Source of the DNA: Actinomadura syzygii
Lineage (GTDB): Bacteria; Actinomycetota; Actinomycetes; Streptosporangiales; Streptosporangiaceae
DNA length: 64,000 bases
Assembly: GCF_008085905.1 (NCBI RefSeq)
Contig: NZ_VSFF01000009.1
Location: 248,001 to 312,000, forward strand
Direction: 5' to 3'
Both the position numbers and the translations under genes were made by a program. Below the pieces are notes generated by a model. It ran no database searches. It was given only the letters and a program-made list of their open reading frames with translations, and was not told where the DNA came from. Below, piece after piece: positions 36,116-45,600 of this stretch; the first letter of the stretch is position 1; every line of letters starts with the position of its first letter.

Positions 36116-36712
36116 GTGCCGAAGATCAGCGAGGCGACCGTCGCCGAGCACCGGGCGCGGCAGCTGCGCACCCTCCTCGACGCCGCGCGGACGCTCGTCG
36201 CCGAGGAGGGCATCGAGGCGCTGTCGCTCGCCGCGCTGGCACGGCGGGTCGGGCTGTCCCGGCCGAGCCTGTACGAGTACTTCCGGTCGAAGGACGACCT
36301 GGTCGCCGCGATCGTCGAGGACGAGCTGCCCCGGTGGGCGTCCGTCGTGGAGGCGGCGCTCGCCGGAGCGGCCGGGCTGAACGCGAAGATCGAGTCCTAC
36401 GTCCGGGCGCAACTCGAGGTCATGACGGACGGGCGGCACGCCGCCGCCGTCGCGCTCGTCGAGCACGCCCTCGCCGAACCGGCCCTCGACCGCATCCGCG
36501 ACGGGCACGCGCAGCTGCTCCGCCCCCTGGTCGCGGCGCTCGACGACGGCGGCGTCCCGGAGCCCGCGCTGCGCGCGGAGCTGATCCAAGGGCTGGTCGA
36601 CGCGGCCGCGAGGCTCGCGCAGCGCACGCCGTCCGAGGCGGAGAACGTCATCGCGGCGACGGTGGCCCAGGCCGTCCACGGGCTCGGACGTCAGGCGGAC
36701 GCGGGCGCGTAG
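36116..36712 (+). CDS. TetR-family transcriptional regulator
   Basis: Encodes 198 residues from a GTG. The N-terminal DNA-binding domain has ARTLVAEEGIEALSLAALAR and RVGLSRPSLYEYFRSKDDL (about residues 22-60). The C-terminal ligand-binding part is helical and compact. It may control the convergent SDR gene or itself; no palindrome is obvious before it. The last 22 bases overlap the 3' end of the SDR gene on the opposite strand. Confidence 0.93.
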   Translation: MPKISEATVAEHRARQLRTLLDAARTLVAEEGIEALSLAALARRVGLSRPSLYEYFRSKDDLVAAIVEDELPRWASVVEAALAGAAGLNAKIESYVRAQLEVMTDGRHAAAVALVEHALAEPALDRIRDGHAQLLRPLVAALDDGGVPEPALRAELIQGLVDAAARLAQRTPSEAENVIAATVAQAVHGLGRQADAGA

Positions 36713-37617
36713 GCGACGCCGGTGAGCGCCTCGGAGACGTCCCACAGCCGCTCGCCGAGGCCCGGACGGTCGGCCTGCGGCGGCGTGACGACCTTGACCG
36801 GCGAGCCGCGGTACTGGAGCAGGCGAGGCCCGTAGCAGGCACCGCCTTCCACGTCCGGGGACGTCGCCGCGTACAGCGACGGCAGCGCCCCCTCAGCCGC
36901 GGACTGGGCCATCAGCGCGTTGCCCAGCCCGGTCGCCTTCTCCATGAGGGAGCTGCCCTGCATCCTGGGCCCGGCCTGCTGGAGGTTCGTGGCCGCATAA
37001 CCGGGATGGGCGGCGACGCTGGTCAGCTCGCCGACGCGCCGGTCGAGCTCCTTCGCGAAGATCAGGTTGGCGAGCTTGGCCTGGCTGTAGGCGGACCACT
37101 TGCGGTAGCGGCGCTCGCCCTGGAGGTCGTCGAAGCTCAGCCGCCCCGTCCAGGCGAAGGCGGACGTCACGGTCACCACGCGGGCCGGCCCGCGAAGGGA
37201 CGCCGCGGACCGCAGCGCGTCCAGCAGCAGCCCCGTGAGCGCGAAGTGGCCGAGATGGTTGGTGCCGAACTGCATCTCGAACCCGTCGGCGGTGGAGCGC
37301 CGGGGCAGCGCCATCACGCCCGCGTTGTTGACGAGGATGTCGAGGGGCTCGCCGCCGTGCCGGTCCGCGAACGTCCGGACGGATGCGAGGTCGGCGAGGT
37401 CGAGCGAGCCGAGGACGAGGTCGGCGTCCGGCGCGGCGGCCCGCATCCGGTCGAACGCGGCCTGCCCGCGCTCGGCGCTGCGGCAGGCGAGCACGACGGC
37501 CGCGCCGTGCCGGGCGAGCTGGAGCGCCGTGTGGTAGCCGATGCCGCTGTTCGCCCCGGTGACGACGGCCCGGCGGCCGCGCAGGCCGCCGATGTCGCGC
37601 ACCGTCCAACCGCCCAT
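36691..37617 (-). CDS. Short-chain dehydrogenase/reductase (retinol dehydrogenase-like)
   Basis: Encodes 308 residues. The cofactor motif is TGANSGIGYHT (about residues 20-30), followed by NNAGVMA, the catalytic YSQAK (Tyr and Lys) and PGYAATNL. The ACRS after the third strand suggests NADP+ preference. The length and C-terminal extension are typical of the protochlorophyllide-reductase/retinol-dehydrogenase-like group used widely in actinomycetes. Physiological substrate unknown. Convergent with the TetR gene. Confidence 0.93.
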   Translation of the reverse strand: MGGWTVRDIGGLRGRRAVVTGANSGIGYHTALQLARHGAAVVLACRSAERGQAAFDRMRAAAPDADLVLGSLDLADLASVRTFADRHGGEPLDILVNNAGVMALPRRSTADGFEMQFGTNHLGHFALTGLLLDALRSAASLRGPARVVTVTSAFAWTGRLSFDDLQGERRYRKWSAYSQAKLANLIFAKELDRRVGELTSVAAHPGYAATNLQQAGPRMQGSSLMEKATGLGNALMAQSAAEGALPSLYAATSPDVEGGACYGPRLLQYRGSPVKVVTPPQADRPGLGERLWDVSEALTGVAYAPASA

Positions 37618-37737
37618 GCCGCACCTCCACGCAGGTCACATCGCGGTTCCCAAGTTAGACGCCGACTCGAATAGAGGGCAACCGGGGTGCGATGTGCCGC
37701 GCTTCACACGGCGGGTTCACAGCGCGGCTCACAGGGG

Positions 37738-37766
37738 CGCGCCCTCCGAGGGACCCGGAGGGCGCG
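37738..37766. terminator. Hairpin terminator after glutathione peroxidase gene
   Basis: CGCGCCCTCCG (37738-37748) and CGGAGGGCGCG (37756-37766) form an 11-bp perfect stem with a seven-base loop, 7 bp beyond the stop on the minus strand. Confidence 0.8.
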
Positions 37767-37773
37767 TCCGCGG

Positions 37774-38262
37774 TCAGGACGGAAGGCTCTTCTCGATGGC
37801 GGCGACGACCTCGTCCGCCTCGGGCTCGGTCTGCGGCGCGAACCGTGCCGCGACCGCGCCGTCCGGGGCGATGAGGAACTTCTCGAAGTTCCAGCGGATG
37901 TCGCCGGTGTGCCCCTCGGCGTCCGGCGAGCCGACGAGGCCCTGGTACAGCGGATGCCGCCCGTCGCCGTTGACCTCGATCTTCTCGGTCAGCGGGAACG
38001 TGACGCCGTAGGTCGTCGAGCAGAACTCGGCGATCTCGTCGGCGGTGCCGGGCTCCTGGCCCATGAACTGGTTGCAGGGGACGCCGAGGACGGTGAAGCC
38101 GCGCCCGGCGAACCTCTCCTGCAGCCGCTCCAGACCGGAGTACTGAGGGGTGAGGCCGCACCGGGACGCGACGTTGACGACGAGCACGGCCTTGCCCCGG
38201 TACTGGTCGAGGTCGGCGGAACCGCCCCGCAGACCCTCGATCTCTACGTCGAAGACAGACAT
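37774..38262 (-). CDS. Glutathione peroxidase-family thiol peroxidase
   Basis: Encodes 162 residues, full length. The active-site Cys is in NVASRCGLTPQY (about residue 35), followed by the family signatures GVPCNQFMGQEPG and WNFEKFLI, which supply the Gln and Trp of the catalytic tetrad. Cys in place of selenocysteine and lack of an oligomerisation loop suggest a thioredoxin-dependent peroxidase of hydroperoxides. Actinomycetes use mycothiol rather than glutathione. Single gene with its own terminator. Confidence 0.95.
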   Translation of the reverse strand: MSVFDVEIEGLRGGSADLDQYRGKAVLVVNVASRCGLTPQYSGLERLQERFAGRGFTVLGVPCNQFMGQEPGTADEIAEFCSTTYGVTFPLTEKIEVNGDGRHPLYQGLVGSPDAEGHTGDIRWNFEKFLIAPDGAVAARFAPQTEPEADEVVAAIEKSLPS

Positions 38263-38404
38263 GAGGCCGATCCTAGGAGATCGTCCCCCCGATCGGCCGT
38301 GTCGTTCGTCTCGTTCACCGGCACCGCCGGGCCGCGCCCGCCCCGTGTGGAGGAGAACCCCCGTACGCCCCCGGGGACGGCGGGCCCGCGCCGCCGGCGC
38401 GCCC

Positions 38405-38560
38405 TTACGTCCCCAACGCGTTCACGAAGGAGGCAAGCTGGTTGCCCGCCTTGCCGAGCTGGCTGAAGGCGTTGTTGACCACCCCAGCCGCGTCGGTCGG
38501 TGAGCTCAGCAAGTAGAAGATGACGAAGGCGATCGCCACATAGCGGAGGTTCTTCTTCAT
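38405..38560 (-). CDS. 51-residue membrane peptide, paralogue A
   Basis: Start MKKNLRYVAIAFVIFYLLSS: basic N-terminus plus one hydrophobic helix, then DAAGVVNNAFSQLGKAGNQ and a C-terminal FVNAL segment. GCGGAGG is not upstream but inside the gene; the ATG follows GGACGGCGTACGG, a weak ribosome site. It is clearly related to the 55-residue product at 38731-38898: basic start, one helix, conserved VVNNAFSQLG versus LVNNALSGLG. The helix could be a signal-like anchor. Function unknown; may be a secreted or membrane-associated peptide. Confidence 0.7.
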   Translation of the reverse strand: MKKNLRYVAIAFVIFYLLSSPTDAAGVVNNAFSQLGKAGNQLASFVNALGT

Positions 38561-38690
38561 CCGTACGCCGTCCCTGGTTGTAGCGCAACGACAACAACTG
38601 ACCCGATTCAATTGTGCCCACGCGCGTCTGCCCGCAAAGCGCGATTTTACTGTGACGCGGGGGCAACCGCTTGGTGTCGGACGCTAAGAA

Positions 38691-38716
38691 GCCCCGTACC
38701 GCCGGCGGTACGGGGC
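38691..38716. terminator. Perfect 26-bp palindrome, terminator between the two peptide genes
   Basis: GCCCCGTACCGCC (38691-38703) is followed directly by its reverse complement (38704-38716). On the minus strand it is followed by TTCTT. It ends 14 bp beyond the stop of paralogue B and separates it from paralogue A. Confidence 0.8.
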
Positions 38717-38730
38717 CCTCGAGCCGTCCG

Positions 38731-38898
38731 TCAGCTCGGGATGGCGCTCATGAACTGCGACAACGACTCGGCTGCGGTGCCGAGTCCGCTCAGGGCGTTG
38801 TTGACGAGATGCGCCGCTCCCTCCGGCCTGCTGATGACGTACCACGCCACGAAGGCGATCGCGGCGATCTTGAAGTGCTTCTTATTCAATTCAACCAC
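38731..38898 (-). CDS. 55-residue membrane peptide, paralogue B
   Basis: A short gene starting at GTG 38898 (VVELNKKHFK) or at TTG 38889, which would give a start closer to paralogue A; GAGG lies nine bases before the TTG. One hydrophobic helix (IAAIAFVAWYVI) is followed by GAAHLVNNALSGLGTAAESL and a short tail. The shared AIAFV...VNNA.S.LG..... pattern with the 51-residue peptide at 38405-38560 and the same gene order and terminator layout support a real tandem duplication. Confidence 0.65.
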   Translation of the reverse strand: MVELNKKHFKIAAIAFVAWYVISRPEGAAHLVNNALSGLGTAAESLSQFMSAIPS

Positions 38899-38974
38899 CC
38901 TCTGCGGTCTACAGACTACGCAGAGTGATTCCCCCGGGCCGCGCGACGGAGATCAAGAGAGCGGAAAGAGAGCG

Positions 38975-39271
38975 TCAGGTCCCTTTGGCGTGCTCGGTGA
39001 GGTAGTCGATGTAGAGGGGACGGAGCGCGTCCGCCATCTCCCCCTCGCCCGCGTGCGTGAACTCCTCGAGCAGCGAGAGCCCGTGGAGCAGGTCGAACTT
39101 CGCGCGGCCGACCTCCCCGGTGGCCGCCGCGGCGGCGGGGATGGCGCGCAGCAGGTCCCACAGGAAGCCGACGTCGCGCCGCTCCCTGGCGAGGCCCAGC
39201 GCGCGGTCGTGCAGCTCCTTGGACGGCAGCGCCTCAAGCTCGGCTGCCCCGTCCGGCGTCACATCCGACAT
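38975..39271 (-). CDS. Conserved-looking small helical protein of unknown function
   Basis: Encodes 98 residues, acidic and almost wholly helical: ELHDRALGLARERRDVGFLW, LLRAIPAAAAATGEVGRAK, and LHGLSLLEEFTHAGEG, ending in YLTEHAKGT. No signal, membrane segment or catalytic motif. Its high-GC third codon positions look coding. It lies between the peptide genes and the LCP gene on the same strand; no family is recognised. Confidence 0.65.
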   Translation of the reverse strand: MSDVTPDGAAELEALPSKELHDRALGLARERRDVGFLWDLLRAIPAAAAATGEVGRAKFDLLHGLSLLEEFTHAGEGEMADALRPLYIDYLTEHAKGT

Positions 39272-39312
39272 GCCCCGACTCTAACCGGACGGACCGCGCA
39301 CCCGAAAAGGGG

Positions 39313-40437
39313 TCACTTCGTGATGACGTCCTCGGGGATCTTCTGGTCCTGCTTGAGCGCGTCGAACAGGCGGGCCGCCTTGGTCCGATCCCAGGTGATG
39401 TACGAGCCCGCCGCGACCGAGCTGCCGGTGCCGCCGATCGGGACGGTCGTCGTCACGCCGCCGCCCCCGCTGACGCCCTTCATCGCCCACATCATCCGGA
39501 CGAGGTCGTACAGGTGGTCGCCGTCGTCCACGAGGAAGTTGCTGGTGGAGTTCAGGGCGAGCGGGACGCCGCGGAACGGGTTGAACAGCGTCCCCGGGCT
39601 CGTCGCCTTCTTCATCAGCGCGGCGAAGAACTGCCGCTGGTGCTCGACCCGCTCCAGGTCGGCGCGGGCGAACTTGCGGGTCCGGACGTAGCCGAGCGCC
39701 TGCCCGCCGTTCAGCGTCTGGCAGCCCGCCTTGAGGTTCAACCCGGCCTTCGGGTCGTTGATGTCGTCCTTGACGCAGATGTCCACGCCGCCGACCGCGT
39801 CGACCACGCCGACGAAGCCGTTGAAGCCGATCTCGGCGTAGTGGTCGATGTGGATGCCGGTCGCCTTCTCCACGGTCTGGGCGAGCAGCTTCGGCCCGCC
39901 GTAGGCGAACGCCGCGTTCAGCTTGTTCGACCCGTGCCCCTGGATCGGGACGTAGGAGTCGCGCGGGAGGCTGATCAGGGACGTCCCGCCCGAGCCGTAG
40001 TGCAGCAGCATCATCGAGTCGGTGCGGCGGCCCGAGGCGAACCCGGTGCGGAGCCGCCGCTGGTCGGCCTTGGACAGGCCCTCGCGGCTGTCGGAGCCGA
40101 CGATCAGCCAGTTCGTCCCCGGGGTGTCGCCGACCCGGCCCGGGTAGTCGACGAGCACGGACTCCCGCTTGAGCCGCGAGTCGAGGTAGAAGTAGCCGCC
40201 GACGATGATCAGCAGCAGCACGACGACGAGGGCTCCGAGCACCCTCGGCCACCGCTTGCGGCGCCGCCGCCGCGGCGGCGCGTCGTACCCGTCGTAGGGG
40301 CCGCCGCCCTTCCCGGCGCGGTGCCCGGCGAGCTGGTCGCCCGCGTGGGGGTCGGCGTACGGGTCGTCGTACGCCTCCCGCCCGTAGGCCGCGTGGTGGT
40401 GCTCCGCGCGTACGGAACGGTCCCTGCTGCGCGCCAC
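39313..40437 (-). CDS. LytR-CpsA-Psr (LCP) family cell-wall glycopolymer ligase
   Basis: Encodes 374 residues from GTG 40437, chosen because GAGGAGG lies seven bases upstream; in-frame ATGs further upstream lack a ribosome site. The N-terminus is a basic, His/Asp/Gly-rich cytoplasmic tail, then one transmembrane helix (VLGALVVVLLLIIVGGYFYL). The LCP domain outside the cell contains GSDSREG, the Arg-rich RRTDSMMLLH, SLPRDSYVPI and ALGYVRTRK. These Arg and Asp residues bind the polyprenyl-pyrophosphate substrate. It transfers teichoic-acid-like or arabinogalactan-like polymers to peptidoglycan. Confidence 0.93.
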   Translation of the reverse strand: MARSRDRSVRAEHHHAAYGREAYDDPYADPHAGDQLAGHRAGKGGGPYDGYDAPPRRRRRKRWPRVLGALVVVLLLIIVGGYFYLDSRLKRESVLVDYPGRVGDTPGTNWLIVGSDSREGLSKADQRRLRTGFASGRRTDSMMLLHYGSGGTSLISLPRDSYVPIQGHGSNKLNAAFAYGGPKLLAQTVEKATGIHIDHYAEIGFNGFVGVVDAVGGVDICVKDDINDPKAGLNLKAGCQTLNGGQALGYVRTRKFARADLERVEHQRQFFAALMKKATSPGTLFNPFRGVPLALNSTSNFLVDDGDHLYDLVRMMWAMKGVSGGGGVTTTVPIGGTGSSVAAGSYITWDRTKAARLFDALKQDQKIPEDVITK

Positions 40438-40643
40438 CCGGTCGCCCTCCTCAGCCTGTCCGGCACTGGGCCGGCCGTCTGTCGTCCCGTAGACCATAGA
40501 CAACCGGGAGCACTCGGCGCGTCCATCCGGCGCATGATTGTCCAATAAGGCGAATCACCTCTCTATGTGACACATGAAGCGGACACCGTCCTCCTCAAGG
40601 TGCACACTGCCCTGGGCCGGTCAGGATGCACGAAGGGCGGCGT

Positions 40644-42662
40644 ATGGGAACAGGACGGCGTTTCTCCCGAGGTAACCACCAGAATGGGACGAATCGGCGC
40701 AGCCGTCGCCGCCGGGAACCGCCCCCCGACCCCGGCCTTCCCGAGGTGATTCTCAACTGGCACGCGCGGGACAAGGAACTCACCGAGACGGGCATGCGCA
40801 CGATGGCGCAGCGGCTGCCGGCCGTGATCGCGCAGGCGGCGGGCCTCGCCTGGCGGGCGAGCAGGAAGGACACGCTCGTCACCGTCGGCCTGAACCTCGC
40901 CGCCGGGTTCTTCACCGCGTTCTGGCTGCTGGCCACGACCGGGGTGCTCACCGCGCTGTTCAGCGAGGCGCCGACGCCGTCCCGGGTCCGGGACGCGCTG
41001 CCCTCGCTGGCACTGGTCGCGGGCGCGGTCGGGCTGCGGGCCGCGCTGCAGGCGGGCGCGGGCTGGTCGCAGGCCCGGCTGCAGCCGCAGGTCGAGCGAC
41101 TCGTGGAGCTGCGGCTTTTCGAGGCCACGACCGCCGTCGACCTCACCGCGCTGGACGACTCCGACTTCCTGGACGAGCTGAAACGCGCCCAGGGCCGCGG
41201 CATGGTGTCGGCGCCCATGGTCGTCCAGTACGCGGTGGACGTGCTGACCGGCGCCGTCGGCATGGTCGCCGCGGCGGGCACGCTCGGCGTCCTGCACCCG
41301 CTGCTGCTGCCGCTGCTCCTGCTGACGGCCGTGCCGGAGGGGTGGGCGTCGGTCCGCAGCGCGCGGATGCGGTACCTGATGCTGCTCTCCCTGGTCGGCG
41401 TGACGCGGCGCAAGTGGATCCTGTCCGACCTGATGGTGGAGCGGCGCCATGCCCCCGAGGTGCGGTCGTTCACGATGCGGGCGTTCCTGCTCGGCCAGTA
41501 CGACCGGGCGGCGTCCTACCAGCGGCACGTCGAGTTGGACGTGGCGCGCAAGCAGACCGTCGTGAAGATCACCGGCGACATGCTGAAGGGCGTCGCGACG
41601 GCCGCCGTGTACATCGCGCTCGGCGTCATGCTGTGGAAGGGGGCCGTGCCGCTGGCCGTCGCGGGCACGGCCGTGCTGGCGATCAGGACGGGCCAGACGT
41701 CCCTGGCCAACCTCGTCTACGCGGTCAACCGGTGCTACGAGGAGGGCCTGTACTTCGGCGACTACGTGGCCTTCTGCGACGCCGCCGAGGAGCGCATCCC
41801 GCGCCGCGCCCTGCCCGCCGCCGCGGCGGAGCGGACCTCGCGCCTCCCCGACGACTTCGCGCGCATCCGCGTCGAGGACGTCGCGTTCACCTACCCGGGC
41901 GCGGACGAGCCGTCCCTGCGCGGCGTCTCGGTCGACCTGCGCCAGGGCGAGGTGGTCGCGCTCGTCGGCGAGAACGGGTCCGGCAAGACGACGCTCGCGA
42001 AGATCATGGCGGGCCTGTACGACCCGGACGACGGCGAGGTCCGCTGGGACGACGTCCCGCTGACGCGGGTCGCCCCGCAGGACGTCTGGCAGCGCGTCGC
42101 CGTCATCGCGCAGGAGTACACGCACTGGCCGATGAGCGCCCGGCACAACATCACGATGGGGCGGGGAAGCGAGCACGTCCGCGGCGAGGACGAGGACCCG
42201 GCGCTGCTCGCCGCCGCCCGCGCGTCCGGGGCGGACGAGGTCGTGGACGGTCTGGCGGCGGGCTACGACACGCTCCTCGACCGCCGGTTCAAGGGCGGCG
42301 CGGAGCTGTCCGGCGGGCAGTGGCAGCGGCTCGCGGTCGGCCGCGGCTTCTACCGGGACGCGCCGCTGCTGATCTGCGACGAGCCGACCGCCGCGCTGGA
42401 CGCGCGGGCCGAGCACCTGCTGTTCGAGCGGATCCGCACGCACGCCGACGGCCGGACGGTGCTGCTGATCACGCACCGGCTGGCCAGCGTCCGGTACGCC
42501 GACCGGATCTACGTCCTGGAGCGGGGCCTGGTCGTCGAGGAGGGCGACCACGCCGCGCTGATGGCGCGCGCCGGCCTCTACGCCGAGCTGTACTCCCTCC
42601 AGGCCGCCGCCTACGGTGCCGCCGCCCCGCAGGTCGCCGACCCGCAGGCGCACGCGGGCTAG
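40644..42662 (+). CDS. ABC exporter, fused transmembrane and ATP-binding domains
   Basis: Encodes 672 residues from ATG 40644 (GAAGGG nearby; an ATG at 40626 adds six). A basic N-terminal stretch is followed by a six-helix exporter domain (about residues 40-370) and a nucleotide-binding domain: Walker A GENGSGKTT, signature LSGGQWQR, Walker B LLICDEPTAALD, and His in LITHRLA. A half-transporter that should dimerise. Similar exporters carry peptides or lipids; cargo unknown. Its 3' end overlaps the convergent AAA+ gene by four bases. Confidence 0.92.
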   Translation: MGTGRRFSRGNHQNGTNRRSRRRREPPPDPGLPEVILNWHARDKELTETGMRTMAQRLPAVIAQAAGLAWRASRKDTLVTVGLNLAAGFFTAFWLLATTGVLTALFSEAPTPSRVRDALPSLALVAGAVGLRAALQAGAGWSQARLQPQVERLVELRLFEATTAVDLTALDDSDFLDELKRAQGRGMVSAPMVVQYAVDVLTGAVGMVAAAGTLGVLHPLLLPLLLLTAVPEGWASVRSARMRYLMLLSLVGVTRRKWILSDLMVERRHAPEVRSFTMRAFLLGQYDRAASYQRHVELDVARKQTVVKITGDMLKGVATAAVYIALGVMLWKGAVPLAVAGTAVLAIRTGQTSLANLVYAVNRCYEEGLYFGDYVAFCDAAEERIPRRALPAAAAERTSRLPDDFARIRVEDVAFTYPGADEPSLRGVSVDLRQGEVVALVGENGSGKTTLAKIMAGLYDPDDGEVRWDDVPLTRVAPQDVWQRVAVIAQEYTHWPMSARHNITMGRGSEHVRGEDEDPALLAAARASGADEVVDGLAAGYDTLLDRRFKGGAELSGGQWQRLAVGRGFYRDAPLLICDEPTAALDARAEHLLFERIRTHADGRTVLLITHRLASVRYADRIYVLERGLVVEEGDHAALMARAGLYAELYSLQAAAYGAAAPQVADPQAHAG

Positions 42663-45600
42663 ATGTAGGGGCCGAAGCCGATGCTCCGCTCGCGGGCCGG
42701 GACGTCGGGGAGGTCGTCCGGGCGGAGCGTCACGATCTCGTCGTGCGCGATGCCGCCGGGGGCGGCGTCGTCGGCGGCGGTGATCCGGCGCGCCTGCCGG
42801 GAGATGGACTCCTCCAGCAGGTTCCGGACGAGCCGCGCGTTGCCGAACGACGCGCCGCGCGGCTGGGCGCCGACGAGGACGCGCAGCGCGTCCAGCACGC
42901 CGGGGGCGAGCGCGAACCCGGCCTCCGCCGCCATGAACTCGAATATCGCGACGAGCTCGTCGTCGGTGTAGTCGGGGAACCGCAGCACCTTCGGGAACCG
43001 GGACTTCAGGCCCGGGTTGACGTTCAGGAACTGCTCCATCTCCGCGTCGTACCCGGCGACGATGACGACGAGGTCGCCGCGGTGCTCTTCCATCAGCCGG
43101 AGCAGCTCGGCGATCGCCTCGTGGCCGAAGTCGCGGCTGTCGCCCGCGGCGGACGACAGGGAGTACGCCTCGTCCACGAACAGGACTCCGCCGAGCGCCC
43201 GCTCGACCGCGCCGCGCACCCGGGGCGCGGTCTGCCCGATGAACTCGCCGACGAGGTCGGCGCGGGCGACCTCCACCAGGTGGCCGGACGACAGCAGGCC
43301 GAGCCGCGCGTACACGGCGGCGATCAGCCGGGCGATCGTCGTCTTCGCGGTGCCCGGGTTGCCCATGAACACCATGTGCCGGGACGGCGACGCCGGGGAC
43401 AGCTTGGCGTCCCGCCGCATCTGCTCGGCGCGGACCTCGGCGACCAGCGCGGCCACCTCGCGCTTGATGTCGGCGAGCCCGATCAGCCGCTCGATCTCGG
43501 CGAGCGGGTCGCCGGGGACGTCGTCGCGGCCCCGGCTGAGCGTGCCGGGGACGTCGTCGAGGAGGATCTCGTCGAGCGACTCGGTCTCGTCGACGATGCC
43601 GTCGGCGAGGACGCGGCGGCCCTGCAGCGCGACCGCCCGGTCCAGCAGGTTGATCATCGCGCGGGCGTTGCCGAACCCGCGGTCGCGCGGCGCGGACTCG
43701 GCGAGCTCCCGCACCCGGTCGAGGACGCCGGGGGCGAGCGCGAAGCCGGAGTCGGCGGTCTTGGCCGCGAACACCTCGACCAGCTCGGCCACGGTGAGGT
43801 CGGGGAACCGGACGGTGCGCGGGAACAGCGCGGCGAGGTCGGGATGCGACTTGAGCAGCCCGTTCAGCTCGGCCTCGGGACCGGTCAGCACGACGAGGAG
43901 GTCCTCGGTGTACGCCTGGACGCCGGTGAGGAGCACGTCCAGTACTTCGCGGCCGCGCGCCGCGTCCGACGCGGCGGACACCAGCGCGTGCGCGTCGCGG
44001 ACGAGGAGCACGCCGCCGTGCGCCTGCTCGACCGCCCGCCGGACCCGCAGCACGCTCTCGCTCGCGTACTCCCCCAGCAGGTCGGCCCGCTCCACCTGGA
44101 CGAGGTGCCCGGACGTCAGCACGCCGAGATCGGCGTAGATCCGGCCGAGGATCCCGGCGACCTTGCTCTTGCCGGTGCCCGGGTTGCCGGTGAAGACGAG
44201 GTGCCGGGGCCGGGTCCGCGCGGTCATGCCCGCCTCCCGCCGCAGCCGTGCCGCCTTCGCCTCGGCGACCAGCGCGTCCACCTCCCGCTTGACGGGCTCG
44301 ATGCCCGCGCAGGCGGCCAGCTCGGCGAGCGGGTCGGCCTCCGCCGGACGCCCCGGCACGAGCCGCTGCGGCAGGTCCGCCGCAGTCACCTCGAGCGCGC
44401 CCTCTCCGTCACGCCGGTAGGCGGCGGCGACCGCCTCGGCGGCCATGTGCTCGACCAGCCGCGCGCCGCGCAGGTTCCGCAGCGGCGGGGTGCGGCGGAG
44501 CATGCCGCCCGCGGTCGCGGCGACCTCCGGGGCGACGCGCGCCCCGCGCCGGGCGGCGGCGAGCGCGAACAGCTCGGCGAAGTCGTCCTCGCCGAAGTCG
44601 CGCGTCCGCGCCACGTCGAACGCCCGAACCAGGGCCGGGTTGGCGTCGAACAGCCGCCGGTCGCCGCCGGGGCGGCACAGCGCCACGACGTTCAGCGAGG
44701 GCGACCGCGCCATCAGCCGCCGCAGTTCCTCGGCCGCCGCCGCGCCGCACCGCTCGTGCGCGGCGAGCTTCTCCAGGTCGTCGACGACGAGGAGCATCCG
44801 CGCGTCCAGGCACTCGCGGACCCGGGTCTGCAGCCACAGGACGGCGTCGCTCACGCCGAGCGACGCGAACACCTGGTCGGATATCCACATCGCCTCGCGC
44901 ACCGCGCCGCCCGCGGCGAGCCGGGCCTCGACGAGCTCCGCCGCCGTCCCCTTCCCGGTGCCCTCGGGCCCCGCGACCAGCAGCCGGACGGGCCGCTCCC
45001 CCGCGAGCCGCGCGACCACCGCCTCCCCGACCGCCCCCGCCAACTCAGGCTGCCCGACGAGGGCGCCACCAACGACGACACTCGACGCCTCCTCAACGAC
45101 CTCCTCCTCGGCGACGTCCCGCCCGCCGAACGTCAACGTGTTGAGGACGCGCCGCACGCTGAACAGCCGCCGCAGGTCCGCCTGGAACATCCGCACCGGC
45201 ACCCGGCAGCGCGGGCTCACCGGCGCCTCGGGCAGCCCCTGCACGGACCCGGTGATCCGCACCGCCATGTCGAGCCAAGCCCGAGCGGCGTCCGCCTCGC
45301 CCGCGACCAGACCGCGCGCCAGCCACGCCCGCACGTCCTGCTGCCAGGCGTCGGCCGAGAATCCCTCGCGCGCCGCGCGGAGCCGCTCCTCGACGTTCTC
45401 GTAGCGGGTCGTCCCGAGCACCACCGCGAGCTCCGCCGGGACGACCTTCGCCTCGGCGGCGAGCAGCAGCCGCGCGAGCGAGACGTCGGGCTCGTCACCG
45501 TCAGCGACGGCCCCGGCCAGACGCCCATGCGCCGCGTCCAGCCCAGAGCAGGCCCACCCCAGATACGCGACCGGCCCCGCCAACTCAGGAAGGATCGACA

